DNA of 64,000 nucleotides, from assembly GCA_018343915.1 (NCBI GenBank), contig JABRWF010000002.1, positions 248,001-312,000 of the forward strand. Reading direction: 5' to 3'. The DNA comes from Agroathelia rolfsii. Its lineage: Eukaryota > Basidiomycota > Agaricomycetes > Amylocorticiales > Amylocorticiaceae. Below, piece after piece: positions 1 through 10,589 of the stretch. How positions within the stretch are numbered: the first letter of the stretch is position 1; each line of letters begins with the position of its first letter. The position numbers and the translations under genes were made by a program. The notes under the pieces are model-generated. The model saw nothing but the letters and a program-made list of their open reading frames with translations. It ran no database searches and was not told the origin of the DNA.

Positions 1-2917
1 CAGTTTATGGACGGTGGTTTCATGCACTGTCTTATCTAATGCTGAGATCTGTTTGTCCATTAATTCAATGCGTGTACACATCTGTGGAAGAACTATCTTC
101 GAGGCTTACTTTGATAACGAAACTGGCCGATAATGGCCTATGGTCACTGAACGTGATTTCCGGATGACTGGTATATTGTAACTGAGACACAGGTGCTTCG
201 GGGGAGGCCATGTACAGTATCCGATCCGTCCATGCTGGTTTACGCCTAAAATAGTTGAAGATGAGATTCGAGCAATGCTACTTCAGCAAACATAATAGAC
301 TACTCGCTTCTTATCATAGCCTAAGTTATCGGTCAGTAATCCTGAAGCAAACCGATAAGTACTGCAGGGTTTATAGCGAAAGGAAAAGTAAAACAAGTTA
401 ATTTATGGGATGTGAAGTATAAGTGAATTAAACATACGCACGGCATATGCGTTATTTCCATCTCTTCAAATCCTTCGAATGCATGTCTTTTACGAATTGA
501 AGTTCGTAGCTACAAAAGGGATGGAACATCAATATCTATATTACCGGAAATAAAAGAGGAAAGCTGGTGTAGACCTGATCATAACGAAGCATAAGTTTGT
601 GACTTTCTTGTTCCTGAGCCAGAACTTCGCGCACGTCCTCGTCCGGTAAGTCAATTCTGTAATTCAAATCTGTTCAGGGAAAACTAATTTAACACCGCGT
701 ATCTGGGGAGAGAGAGATTTATGATCGGAAATAGAATTCACCTCCCTAAAATAAAAACAAGTGATTCATACACGATTTTTGATTGAGCTATTGAACCAAT
801 ATGCGCCTCAGACATACCATCCAAAAGAGCACATCAGTATCGTATATCGACAACGCGGACGCACTCGGCTCGGCATAGGGTGCATTGGCAGTCCGAGCGG
901 CATCAAATAGCAGTCGCTTTGACAGGTCATGATAATCTGAATTCCGACGTTCCTGCATGTCTTCAAAAGCGGCTAGATGTGCGTTCACGAAGGTCAGGAT
1001 CGTGGGTATCGAAGTTTCCTTCAATGTATCCGCAGAGCTCGGAGGTACGAATGCCAGACGTATAGCGTTACCACCCTTGTTACCCTGAAAGGCAAAGGTA
1101 ATTCCAAGTGAGGTTAAATCAATTTCCCTGAGATAGAAAAGCCATGTACCATAATACCCATTATTCCTGCTCCGACAGCGGTCACCTTGATATCGCTGAA
1201 GCATTCCCGAAGGCTCTTTTTGACAAAAATCATCAAGAGCATGCCAACAAGTTGTTTGGAAGTCAACTAAACAAAAGTGTAAATGCCGTAATACAAAAGG
1301 CAAGTTTTCTCGAGAGACCTACCTTCTCATACAAAATACCTTTCTCACCTAAGCCAGCTATAACAGCAGTTGTCCATTGCTCCTCCCGTGCGGTGCTGGT
1401 GGATATGAGCAGTGCCTCTGCAGACAAATCAAGCTCCTGGAATCCCAGAACAAGCATGTCGAAGTCATCACCATCGTCAACAAAGGCCGTTGATACTGCC
1501 GTCTTCGTGGTATTATCCTCAGTCGTCTGGTCCGCATCTGCCACAGACTTCTCTGGATTAGTTTCGACCGTAACTATAGGATCCTTTATTTCTCCAAGAG
1601 ACAGTGGTGATATAGGCTTCAATGGTGGTATAATGTTTCCAAGGGCTGATGAGGACAACGATGGCGAACGTCCGCGCACCCAGCCCGTCAGATCTTGTGA
1701 TGGGGTCTTGCCATTAACGTTGAACGTCCCTATACGTACTCTTTTTGCATGGATCAATTGACATGATATTAAAGGATCACGAAACCGGATCGATATCCAA
1801 GTGGCCTGATAGATCCGCGACCACTGTGACGCGAGCCGGCTGTCTGTCTCCTCTTACCTGAGATCATGGACCAGCCCTGTGCGGCACGCTTGACGTGCCC
1901 GACGACGTATCCAATCATCTCTTACTATGTGTATATCGCCCACATCATCACCTGGCAACCCAGCACTGGCTTTAGAAAGATGGTTATGGATAGGCTTCAG
2001 GGCTCGACGTAGATCCAGTGGGGTAGGAGAAACTATAAGGGTTTTGATGTGTCAAAAAACATTTCCTCCATCACAGGATGTAATCAGCTCACGCAGGTGA
2101 TCTAAGTCTCTCTCCGTAGTGTAAAAAGATACCCACGGATAAGAAGGAGGTGGATCGCTTTCGTTTGTTTGTTTGCCTATGGTGATCCCACATTTTACGT
2201 CAATATCCTTGCCTTCTTGATTACAAGGGGGAAATTCCGAGCTACCAGATATATCAATAAGACGCCTAGCTTCCGCTAGAACTTCTTTCAACCGTGCCAA
2301 GTCCGCCGTGACAAGGGTTAGAGATGGTGGAAGTGACTGGTGATGATCCATACGCTCAGGAGGGGTTATTTTAATATAAAATTCTAAATAGATGTATATT
2401 TGTATTAGATTCACGGTTGTTTTAACGGAAATATCGCAAGCCCGTTACCAGAACGCGATTGGTTGACAAGTATAGCCTTTGCAGACAGGTCCAGGGTCTT
2501 ACGGCGAGTTTGAGTCATGGATATGGACAAATCTTTGACTAAAGGATATGCATGGTCCACGGTAAAAGCTCCAGACGCATAAGCCACGTTCGTAGAAGAA
2601 AGTATCATAACGCTAGAAGAGATAGATGGATTTTGTAAGATGTGCCAATGCATTTACGAAGATCGAGACTGATGGAGGGAGAGGAGTATATAATATTGTT
2701 CCAGAGAATATTCTACACACCATCCTTCTTCCATCCCAGTACGAGCATTCTGGTGTGTTACTATAGCAATAATACGAGTACTACTAGCACTGGTAGATAC
2801 AGCAGATGACGTGGAGTCCTCGTCCAGAATTTCATGGTGTGCTTCAAGTAAACACTTGAGTTCTTCAGAAGGTCTTAGAAAGGAGCTAATAGCAGCATAA
2901 GCACTCTGGCTAGCCAT
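1..2917 (-). CDS. Type II inositol polyphosphate 5-phosphatase (OCRL/INPP5B-like), 3' end beyond left edge
   Basis: Removes the 5-phosphate from inositol phospholipids or soluble inositol phosphates, acting at endomembranes in known relatives. After an N-terminal part (2917-1858) with no recognised motif, the IPPc catalytic domain starts at RIGTFNVNGK (exon from 1740). It continues through LGFQELDLS, GIMG/GNKGG (exon join 1150/1084), FVNAHLAAFEDMQERRNSDY, FWMGDLNYR, KPAWTDRILYM and FSDHRPLSASF, so every catalytic motif is present. Exons I can place are 2917-2658, 2612-about 2450, about 2390-2093, 2032-1858, 1740-1323, 1266-1150, 1084-818, 742-745 (4 nt), 669-575, 509-442, 361-308 and 245 onward. 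The junction near 2450-2390 is uncertain. The intron at 307-246 has a GC donor. Relatives carry ASH-RhoGAP domains after IPPc; here that part would lie outside the window. The start at 2917 is the first ATG of the open frame and faces the divergent gene at 3512. Confidence 0.88.
742..745 (-). other. 4-nt micro-exon (GGAG) inside the 5-phosphatase catalytic motif
   Basis: The exon before it ends at 818 with TGG ATG. A 72-nt intron (817-746, GTATGT..TTTTAG) follows, then GGAG, then another 72-nt intron (741-670, GTGAAT..GAACAG), then AT TTG AAT TAC AGA. Joined, they encode W-M-G-D-L-N-Y-R, the conserved IPPc motif. Skipping the four bases would shift the frame and destroy the motif. Confidence 0.8.
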
Positions 2918-3511
2918 GAATATCAGTGATGCAAGTTGGCAAGTAGATGAAAGTCGTAACTTATAATTACTTGATTGTCGCAGCCAGTACTACTACTAAA
3001 CCAAATGATGTCACGGCATACTCGAGGTCACGCCTTCAGAAGTCACGAGACCATAAGTGTCACGGGATCAACCGAGTCTAGGGCCGATGGGCCGAGTGCC
3101 CGGATCTGCAGTGGACTTTATGAGGCTAATTACCCCGCATTAGTGGCATCTTGGTTGTTGTCTTGTGCTGCTTGCATGCAGGCGTGCCACAGATAGCCGC
3201 CCGCATGACCCCCAGGCGATATTGTCGTGAATAGGCCAGGGAAAGGCAAGGCAAGGATAAGGGACATGCGTAGTGGTACGAGAGAGGAAGGCAGGCGGAA
3301 CGCACGCAATAGGCGCACTGCCACCCGTCGTCTTCCGAGAGCAGGTGAGCGAACGTATTGAATGACGAAGAGGTGGCGTGAGCAAAGAAAGTCTTCCTGG
3401 TCTATATAAACCCCTGTCGATATCCCTCCCTCCCACTCGTTCTTATCCCCTTGTTCTATCACCCATTTTCTCAGCTGTATATCACCCTCTCATTCATCTA
3501 TCATCGCTGTC
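2918..3511. promoter_or_regulatory. Divergent intergenic region between the 5-phosphatase and the Stm1-like gene
   Basis: This 594-bp stretch separates two divergently transcribed start codons. It has a clear TATA element on the right-hand side (3403-3410) followed by a pyrimidine-rich stretch up to the start codon at 3512. I see no supported gene in it; the short open frames here overlap on both strands and have no recognisable motif. Confidence 0.5.
3403..3410 (+). promoter_or_regulatory. TATA box of the Stm1-like gene
   Basis: TATATAAA lies about 100 nt upstream of the start codon at 3512, followed by a CT-rich leader (CCTCCCTCCC and similar). This layout is typical of strongly expressed fungal genes. 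Confidence 0.6.
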
Positions 3512-4111
3512 ATGACCCGCACTGAGCGCTCTGTCTCCCCTCGCGCCATCATCAAGGACCGTCACGAGTCCAAGACCGGCCAGGACAGAAGTATGCGCAA
3601 GAATGGCGGTGGCCAGCACAACTGGGGTTCACTACAGAATGAGCGTGAGTACGAGGAGGCTGCTGCTCGGGACGAGGATATGGAACCCGCCGATGAGCTC
3701 GTTGAGGAGGGCGAGCAAGAGGACACAGTTGGCGTGACCGGTAGGCTTCTGATCGCATCCCTCCATACCATAATTTGCTCAAGAAATGGCATTACAGCAT
3801 CGGAGGTCGGTATTCCTAGTCGCCGTATGGCCGCTGTCAGTGATGAGGAAAAGGAACAAGCCCGTGAATATCGCAAGACAGCCCTCAAGGGCAACGGTTA
3901 GTATTCAAGTGACTGCGCTCACAGGCATGCATCTCATGACCTTCCTTTCATCATTAGCGGACCTGTCTGAGATTGCTCGTACCTCTGCTGGCGCATCCAG
4001 CTCACCCATCACTGTTACCACCTTCACCTCTGTAAGTAATCTTACATGTGCTCTTTCCATCAGGCTGAGCTCATATCACGATTCTAGATCACCTCTTCCA
4101 ACAAGGTGTAA
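3512..4111 (+). CDS. Stm1/SERBP1-like RNA- and ribosome-binding protein (HABP4/PAI-RBP1 type)
   Basis: Small, charged 141-residue protein. It opens with MTRTERSVSPRAI, followed by KDRHESKTGQDR and the glycine-rich HABP4/PAI-RBP1 core GGGQHNWGSLQNE around residues 30-45. An acidic stretch (EYEEAAARDEDMEPADELVE) and a C-terminal SDEEKEQAREYRKTAL segment follow. Four exons join in frame: 3512-3740, 3798-3896, 3958-4031 and 4088-4111, all with GT..AG ends. Family members (yeast Stm1, fission yeast Oga1, human SERBP1) bind ribosomes and RNA and preserve dormant 80S ribosomes; that role is inferred here from family only. The start codon is the first ATG after the TATA element. Confidence 0.8.
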
Positions 4112-4647
4112 ACGTGTAATGACATATTCTAGAGAACCAAATTCCTCGCAATAATAATCAGTAGTCACAAGACCCCAATCATCATGTACCATTATCAAAT
4201 ACAATTGCATCTTTCATTGTCAACTTGTCAATCAGTCTATTCTTATGCAGCGCTGTTACAGTGATATTGTAATTGTGTCAAATGATTGGGTGATTTGAGT
4301 AATTGCGGACATCCACGGACAACATCACAATTACACCTCGTTCGGTGGTATAACTTGCAAGCCTGGCTTATTGTTTTGAAAACCTTTGACCGATTTGGGC
4401 TAAATGTATATCTGCATGGCCTGCCTACAAAAGTGACTGAATTTATGCTAGTACGCATCATGATGCAGAAAGGGCTGTCGAGAAAAGACGTGTATCTTTG
4501 CCTCTAATTATTCACAATACTGGTACAACATCTAGATTACATTACCAGAGAAGTTTGAAAACTCATAATTACGGTCTTAGGATGTAAATATAACCTTTTT
4601 TATGCCTGGCCTTGACGAGCAAAGCCTAGCTGGACGCACCGATATGA
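4112..4647. other. Convergent intergenic stretch, no gene seen
   Basis: AT-rich spacer between the stop codon of the Stm1-like gene and the stop codon of the BTB gene on the other strand. Two overlapping open frames of about 72 codons on opposite strands (around 4243-4507) carry no recognisable motif and look like chance. Confidence 0.5.
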
Positions 4648-5881
4648 CTACGTTTGATTACAGGTTACGCCTGTCTTGGAGGCAAATATCGCATGTACAG
4701 CCAACCTAAGAATTGCGTAAGACATTTACGCACTAGGACTTGACAGGACATACCTAACCGTCTTTTCATGTGCTTGATCATCTCCAAGTTCATTCTCCTT
4801 TTGATCAGCTTTTTCCAGAATTTCCTGTTGTCTATCTAACATCGCCTTTCTTTTAGCATCTTTGAGCGCTTTCCCCTTCAATCCGGTGAATGGATTTGAC
4901 TCATTTGTGACGAGCTCAGAAGCAGTGGACAGCGGCGACTCTTTTACCTTTTTAGAGACTCAGATTTTTTTTTTTTTGGGGGGGAGGTCGAAAAAAAGAT
5001 AGGGCATCACCTTGTTAGCTTCATCCAACAACTTCTGAAGTCTTTCCTCTCTTGCGTCTACAATGGATAGATACATTTCTAAACCCAGCAACCTAGCTTC
5101 AGAGAGTGTGATAGACTCCTTTCGCCGATGGAGGGTACCACGAGCAGAATCGATCCATTCCTGAATGCCATGTTTTGCACCCAAGATAATTCTTTTCACT
5201 GGATCAGCTATTCCTCCTACCCGGTCAATGCTCTGAATAGCACATGCACGGATGCGTTCCATGCCAAATTCTTCACGGCAAGATATGGAAAGCAAGGCGA
5301 TAGATTCATCCAGAGCCGGGTTGTAATTTTCACGCATACTTTGTGGGGTGTATCAGTCAATTAAATAGCTTACTGAATAAATGTCTCAGGGATATTTACC
5401 CATAGTAGAAGTATTTGAGCAAACTCTCAAACTCAGGAATTGTCACTCCAGGAAGGAAAATGGCCTGATGAATGGGGTCACGCTGGCGAGAACCGATGAA
5501 GGCCAGTTTCTCTGACTCTCGTGCGAGGAAGTGTACATGGATGCGAAATAGCTTGTCTTCAACCTATCATAGTTCAAATGAGACTTATTTTATAATCAAC
5601 CGAAGCGATTGTCCTCCGCTAACAAGGAACTTTTCCATGTCATCCTGAAAGTAGAACTCGCTATGGAAAGTAGCTTGAGAAGATAACATGAACAGACTGT
5701 TAGTCTCTTGAGAACTTGAATGGTTTGTCTGCAGCAAGCTGCTGCAATCACTTTCAGCTGACGATGTGCTGGTGGGGCAAGACATGGCGACCATCAACGT
5801 AATGCTATCAAGTCGGCTGGATAGATGTGAGAGGAAGAGATGCACAGCAGTAGTTGTGATTATTTCAAGTTTGCTATCCAA
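4648..5881 (-). CDS. BTB/POZ-domain protein
   Basis: The N-terminal exon (5881 to about 5630) encodes a serine-rich lead and FHSEFYFQDDMEKFLV. The next exon continues VEDKLFRIHVHFLARESE, then IFLPGVTIPEFESLLKYFYY, a classic BTB strand-helix pattern. The following exon has LLSISCREEFGMERIRACAI and DPVKRIILGAKHG, matching the C-terminal half found in many basidiomycete BTB proteins, where a sensitivity to tissue context and leucine-rich helices follow the fold. The tail is lysine- and glutamate-rich and probably coiled (LKDAKRKAMLDRQQEILEKA), ending after a last short exon at 4648. Joins at 5617/5574 region, GG|T before MRENYN (about 5336) and AAG|GTA (about 5008/4951) keep the frame. BTB proteins often act as Cullin-3 adaptors or oligomerisation modules; the partner here is unknown. 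Confidence 0.75.
4965..4984 (-). repeat. Homopolymer pair (T13 then G7 on + strand) in a BTB-gene intron
   Basis: Read in gene direction, this is C7 followed by A13 near the acceptor side of the intron that begins after ...DEANK. It lengthens the pyrimidine-then-purine stretch before the AG and is a likely site of length variation. Confidence 0.8.
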
Positions 5882-6321
5882 TATATATCAAACTAAGTAG
5901 TGAACACACGTGGCTAATTTGTGGCATTTACGCCAGAGTCCAGCCCGCTACTAGCCCGCGTGTTCTTATCACCTGATCATGTTATTGTGTCCTTGTCTGC
6001 TCGCTCAAGCCTAGTTATAGATTCGAATAGCGCTATGCCTGTTTATCTGAGGATGTATAAACCCAGCTTCGTATGGTCCCAGTGGCAACAGAAGTCTTGT
6101 TCTGAAGAAAGAAACTCAGTGATAGCCCTTGATGACGGTTACACAAAACTGGAGAAATCGACTGGTCGCCGTTGTCACACACTGTCATGCCTCTGGTGTT
6201 ACTCTTGCCAAAAACAGTTCTCTGATTTTGATTCCTGTCTGACGCACAACCACTGGCAACGGCACCAAACTGGAGCGGCGTTGGCTTAGGCCCCCTCTCC
6301 CACTGAACTCAACCACCATTC
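5882..6321. promoter_or_regulatory. Divergent intergenic region, BTB gene / ETFRF1-like gene
   Basis: 440 bp between two divergent start codons. A 122-codon open frame lies here (5921-6289, +) but has no recognisable motif and ends just before the start codon of the next gene, so I treat it as non-coding or leader sequence. No clear TATA element is visible. Confidence 0.4.
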
Positions 6322-6863
6322 ATGGCATGTAATCCTCAACGTCTGCGTGCACTCGCTCTGTATAAGGAGCTTCATAGGTGCTCTGACTGAGCCGCCCTAA
6401 TATCGGAGAATACTCACTAAAACTACTTGCTTTCATTGGTATCGTTGCTCTAGACTAGGTCGTGACTACCCCGATCCCTCGTGTGTGCACCCTATACTAT
6501 GAACCGCTTCAAAAGCATTAATCGCTGGACTTTTCGCTGCTTTTAGGTATGACTTTCACAAGAAGCTACGCAAGTTGTTCGAAAGTGCGTTTCTATCGTG
6601 CCGGAAACTTTAAAGTTCAATTCTTAACAGGCTACAACTCTAGAGAACAAGAACTTGAAGGATCCGGAGGAGATTGAGAGAGCCATCAAATTTGGGGAAT
6701 ATATTAAGAACGGTACTGTGCCTTTCCTTGTGATATGTCCTGCTAGTGGTTTCTAAATATCTATCATTTGTACCGGGATCTCTTTGTCACAGAAACGCTA
6801 GCGTTATACTCGTTACGCAAATACCGACATCTTAAACGATCTTATTCAGATTCTTTTGATTAA
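6322..6863 (+). CDS. LYR-motif mitochondrial protein, ETFRF1/LYRM5-like
   Basis: A short 86-residue protein built from five exons: 6322-6377, 6454-6480 (27 nt), 6547-6584 (38 nt), 6644-6712 and 6793-6863. The joined protein begins MACNPQRLRALALYKELHR, then LGRDYPDPSYDFHKKLRKLF, KDPEEIERAIKFGEYIKN and ALYSLRKYRHLKRSYSD. ALYKELHRLGRDYP corresponds to the LYR-type helix, and ALYSLRKYR matches the C-terminal signature of LYRM5/ETFRF1. Human ETFRF1 sits in mitochondria, binds electron transfer flavoprotein and removes its FAD; the same role is inferred. The length matches the family (about 88 residues). None of the pieces would be found by looking for long open frames. Confidence 0.85.
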
Positions 6864-7432
6864 TTCCATCTACCTCGTCATGACTCGTGCGGTCTCTTTC
6901 CTCCCATCCCGTCCTATGAAGCTAATTTTACTGATATCCCTTTGTGGCGATATTTTTATCAGCCTAATTATTGGTTATCGCTACTGTGCGAACTAGCGAG
7001 CATGCTACAAGTCGAAGATGGATGTCTTGGATGTGCAAATCTTTCATGGACATATAGACGGTGTATCTTGAAGATATTGTATGAATATGAAGGAGTTATT
7101 AATCCCGGTGTTCTATATTCTGCTTGCCGCCTTACGGTGTGTGCTTTATTGCTAATGTATCTAGCCCGTGCGGGAGTGGCAGCCTATGCATTTGCCTGAA
7201 TATATCTATACCATGCGATCTTTCTTGAACACAGCAAAACTAGTTCCTAACAACAAGGTGCTGCTCAAGACATCAATGTTTACTGGGTTACGATTCAACA
7301 GGCATATACAACTTGTCATTTCCAGTAGATCTGGATTTGTTTCCCCTGAATACATCCTTTGTGTTTATTGAAGTTCTAATAGATTCTTTTCTCCCCTTCT
7401 GTTTGATAGTCATACAGAGTATTGGGTTTTTT
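6864..7432. other. Convergent intergenic stretch, no gene seen
   Basis: 569 bp between the stop codon of the ETFRF1-like gene and the stop codon of the first MDR gene. Open frames here are short, overlap on several frames and have no family resemblance. Confidence 0.5.
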
Positions 7433-8758
7433 TTAGGGAGTGTCTGCAATAATGTACGTGATTTTCTGCCCAGATACCTACAAAACATTCAGGAAGATTC
7501 GTTGTTCTAGAAAAGAAGATGACCTACTTGCCCAGACCTTTGAAAGTTGAAGCCCTCGTTGACGCTCGCCAATCCGTTTGGCATAATTTTGACCGGGGTC
7601 ATCTTGAGCTTTCCATCCCAAACCAATTGTGATAGCAACTTGGCATACATTTTGCAAGCTTCGTAATGTTCAGGGATCAGCGGTACATGAGAGGTTTCCT
7701 AATAACCAGACAGGTGTCATATGTTACGTGCACGGCCATTGTAAGCAGAGAACTGTACGCACCAGTCCCGTCAGTGTATATGCGAGGGAGAACTTGACCT
7801 CAACTTCTTCTCTCACAGATTCGTACTCTAAGATTATCGATACTGTACCTCCTGATGGACTTAAGCTGTCAGATACTTTCTGAGGGGTATCGAGCTCGCT
7901 GATACAGTCAAATGCGTGCTCAAGCTTTCCATTCGTGTATGCGCGAATTTTGGTACCTACATTAGGATCTTTATAATCGAAAATGGCATCTGCGCCAAGT
8001 TCTTTAAGCAAATCATGGTTTTTCGGCGAAGCTGTCGCAATAACGGTGTATCCGCTAGCTTTAGCAACTTGTATCACATATTGGCCAACAGAAGACGCTC
8101 CCGACCATACAAGAACCTTTGGACACCGCTTAACTTTTGAATTATGTCATACTTTCTGTGACACTTACCGGCGTTGGCATCTTTGTGGGATTCGCCGGTG
8201 TTGCAAGGTTCTGGCTCTGGTAAAGCATTTGACAGGTTGTAAAGCCGGCTGCACCTATACCTGCCGCGCCTTCGAAGGGTAGATCATCTGGTACAGATAT
8301 CACATGCTCTCCATCGACAATCAAATATTCAGCAAAAGATCCACGATTTGGAAATGCAGCTAAAGTTCTAAATTGAGTACGCAGGATTTATTATACAAGA
8401 ATGGTCACATAGCAACTTACCCCCAAATACGCCACCAGCAACATGTTCGCCAACCCTGTGTAGCCCCTCAGGTACTTCGGGCCCTATTTCTTCGACGACG
8501 CCTGCAAAATCACAGCCAACAATATTCCCCGCAGGTGGGTTATTATAGTCAACACTTTTCCCTATAATATTGTCAGAGCATCTAAGGTTGCTGGCTTACG
8601 CTCAATATTAAAATCAACTTACAATCTGAAGGATTTTGGGCCACAGCCATGACCTTGACTAAAAGTTCCTTTGGACCCGGCCTTGGTACAGGGACCTTTG
8701 TGAGCTCTACAGTGCCATTACAAGTTGTCACTACCGCTTTCATTGTTGCTGGAACCAT
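7433..8758 (-). CDS. MDR-family oxidoreductase, enoyl-reductase/quinone-oxidoreductase-like (copy 1)
   Basis: NAD(P)H-dependent medium-chain reductase of the zinc-less type common in fungi. Starts MVPATMKAVVTTCNGTVEL, then VPVPRPGPKELLVKV and NPSDWKSV (codon split by an intron), VGCDFAGVVEEIG, RVGEHVAGGVFG, NRGSFAEYLIVDGEHV and GAAGIGAAGFTTCQMLYQ. The cofactor-binding Rossmann motif follows as VLVWSGASSVGQYVIQVAKA and GYTVIATASPKNHDLLKELG. It ends LPNG..-type helix MPNGLASVNEGF and, after a last intron, VSGQKITYIIADTP. Six exons. The start at 8758 is chosen because its paralogue starts at the same residue. The substrate cannot be read from sequence; relatives act on enoyl thioesters or quinones, some within secondary-metabolite clusters, but no synthase gene lies nearby. 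Confidence 0.85.
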
Positions 8759-9100
8759 TGCGATCAACAAAGAGCTTATACGGTTTAGCCGTGGTAGAGG
8801 TCACTTCTAAGTCAAGGAAACCTTTCACTTGGCTTGAAGATACTCAACTACGGAACAATTCACATTTATATATAACCTAGCTGATCCTCTAAGTCAGCTC
8901 TTATGAGTCTTACTACAATTCCTGCGGCGGAAAACATGTCTGATGAGTAATCAAAAAAGATGCATCATCTAGAAAAGACCCGGCACCAATTCCACGGGCA
9001 CAATAGGATTACATTTACTGGTGTTAGTAGGTACATTGATGTAACAATCTCTTGAAACCAGAATCTTTTCTTATCATTTACTATCCATGACCCTCGTCAG
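8759..9100. promoter_or_regulatory. Spacer and promoter between the two MDR copies
   Basis: 342 bp. A TATA element on the minus strand at 8866-8875 (TTATATATAA) lies about 110 nt upstream of the start codon of copy 1. Nothing else is recognised; the stop codon of copy 2 is at 9101. Confidence 0.5.
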
Positions 9101-10431
9101 TTAAGGAGTGTCCTCAATGATGTACGTGATCTTTTCTCCAGAGACCTATATATGTTAAAACATCAGATTATTAGACTTGGATGGGGTAATCTTGGCATCT
9201 TACTTTTCCAGCTTTGTGGAATGCTAATCCCTCTTTAACACTTGCGAGCCCGTTAGGGAACTTATGGATAGGCGACATTTGAAGTTTTCCATCAAAAACC
9301 AGCTGAGAAATTGACTTGGCGTATTCTTTAGCGGCTTCATGGTGCTCAGGCACGGGGTGAATTCCGGGAAGATCCTGGGATTGAAAAGCAAATAAGTAAT
9401 GTCTCGCTGCCGATAATATGCGGAACAACTTACAAGTTGGAATATTGTGTATGCCAGGGAGGGTACTACCTTGACTTCTTCCCTCACTGTATCGTATGGC
9501 AAGATGATTGATACCACGCCACCTGAGGGGCTCAAGCTATCTGAGATCTTCTGAGGTGAATCGTACTCGCTGATACAATCAAAGGCGTGCTTCAGCTTTC
9601 CATTCGTATATTCCCGGATCTTATGGCCAACATCAGAATCCTTGTAATCAAATGTAACGTCTGCACCGAGCTGTTTCAGCCAGCTATGATGCCTCTTCGA
9701 GGCTGTTGTGATAACGGTATACCCGCTAGCCTTGGCTACTTGTATTACATATTGGCCAACAGCGGAAGCGCCGGACCATACAAGCACCTAGAATAACGAT
9801 GTGAACTCCAAAATCCCTAGTCAGTAGTACTATCCTCACCGGGGTATCTTCTGTTGTCGGTTCCGACGGCGTGGCCATGCTTTGACTCTGATAGAGCATT
9901 TGGAATGTAGTGAAGGAGGCCACGCCAATCCCTGCGGCACCGTCGAATGGAAAATCATTCGGAATATGTATAAGAAGCTCTGCGTCTGCTATGAGGTACT
10001 CTGCGAAGGCGCCTCGATTCGGGATCATGGCTATTTGATATAGAAATTAATTAAGTTAACCTCGGAGATGATACATGCAATAATGTACATCAACTTACAG
10101 CCTGGGACGAAGCTCGCGACATGTTCACCGACCTTCCTGGAGCCTTCAGAGACCTCCGATCCCAACTCGACAATAACCCCCGAAAAGTCGCAGCCAACGA
10201 TCAGGCCTTCGGGCTTCCCTGGCCTATAAACGCTCTTCCCTAAACAATTCATGTCAATGCGCGTTGATGTTATCGTAACAAAAACATGAACGCACAATCC
10301 GTCGGATTCTGAGCAACAGCTACCACTTTGACTAGTGCCTCCTTCGGTCCTGGCTTCGGTACGGGGATTTCTCTGAGCTCCACAGAGTTTTGGCCATCGG
10401 TAATTACAGCCTTCATTGTGGCAGGTACCAT
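9101..10431 (-). CDS. MDR-family oxidoreductase, enoyl-reductase/quinone-oxidoreductase-like (copy 2)
   Basis: Tandem paralogue of the gene at 7433-8758, on the same strand and with introns at equivalent places. It starts MVPATMKAVITDGQNSVEL, followed by IPVPKPGPKEALVKVVAVAQ, NPTDWKSVYRPGKPEGL, VGCDFSGVIVELGSEV, NRGAFAEYLIADAELL and GAAGIGVASFTTFQMLYQ. The cofactor motif is VLVWSGASAVGQYVIQVAKA with GYTVITTASKRHHSWLKQLG. The end is FPNGLASVKEGLAFHKAGK plus a last exon VSGEKITYIIEDTP. The reading frame is intact throughout, so both copies look functional. The two differ mainly in surface loops around residues 60 and 130, so their substrates may have diverged. Confidence 0.87.
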
Positions 10432-10572
10432 TGTGTAAATGCAACCGATATTTCTTCTGCTTTATCAGACGATTTGTCTTGCTTGGAAACGGGTTCTTTG
10501 GAAAGACTCGAGTATGCTTGAGGTGGAGAACTGAGGATGGCGTCAGCCTTTGGCCTATACGGTCGGCGGTCT

Positions 10573-10582
10573 ACTTATATAA
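10573..10582 (-). promoter_or_regulatory. TATA box of MDR copy 2
   Basis: GTTATATAAG on the minus strand about 145 nt upstream of the start codon at 10431. Copy 1 has an equivalent element, so the promoter layout was probably duplicated with the gene. Confidence 0.5.
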
Positions 10583-10589
10583 CAGAACT

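Noticed and set aside
5921..6289. 122-codon plus-strand frame upstream of the ETFRF1-like gene
   Set aside because: No recognisable motif and no sensible splice into the following gene; probably leader or chance.
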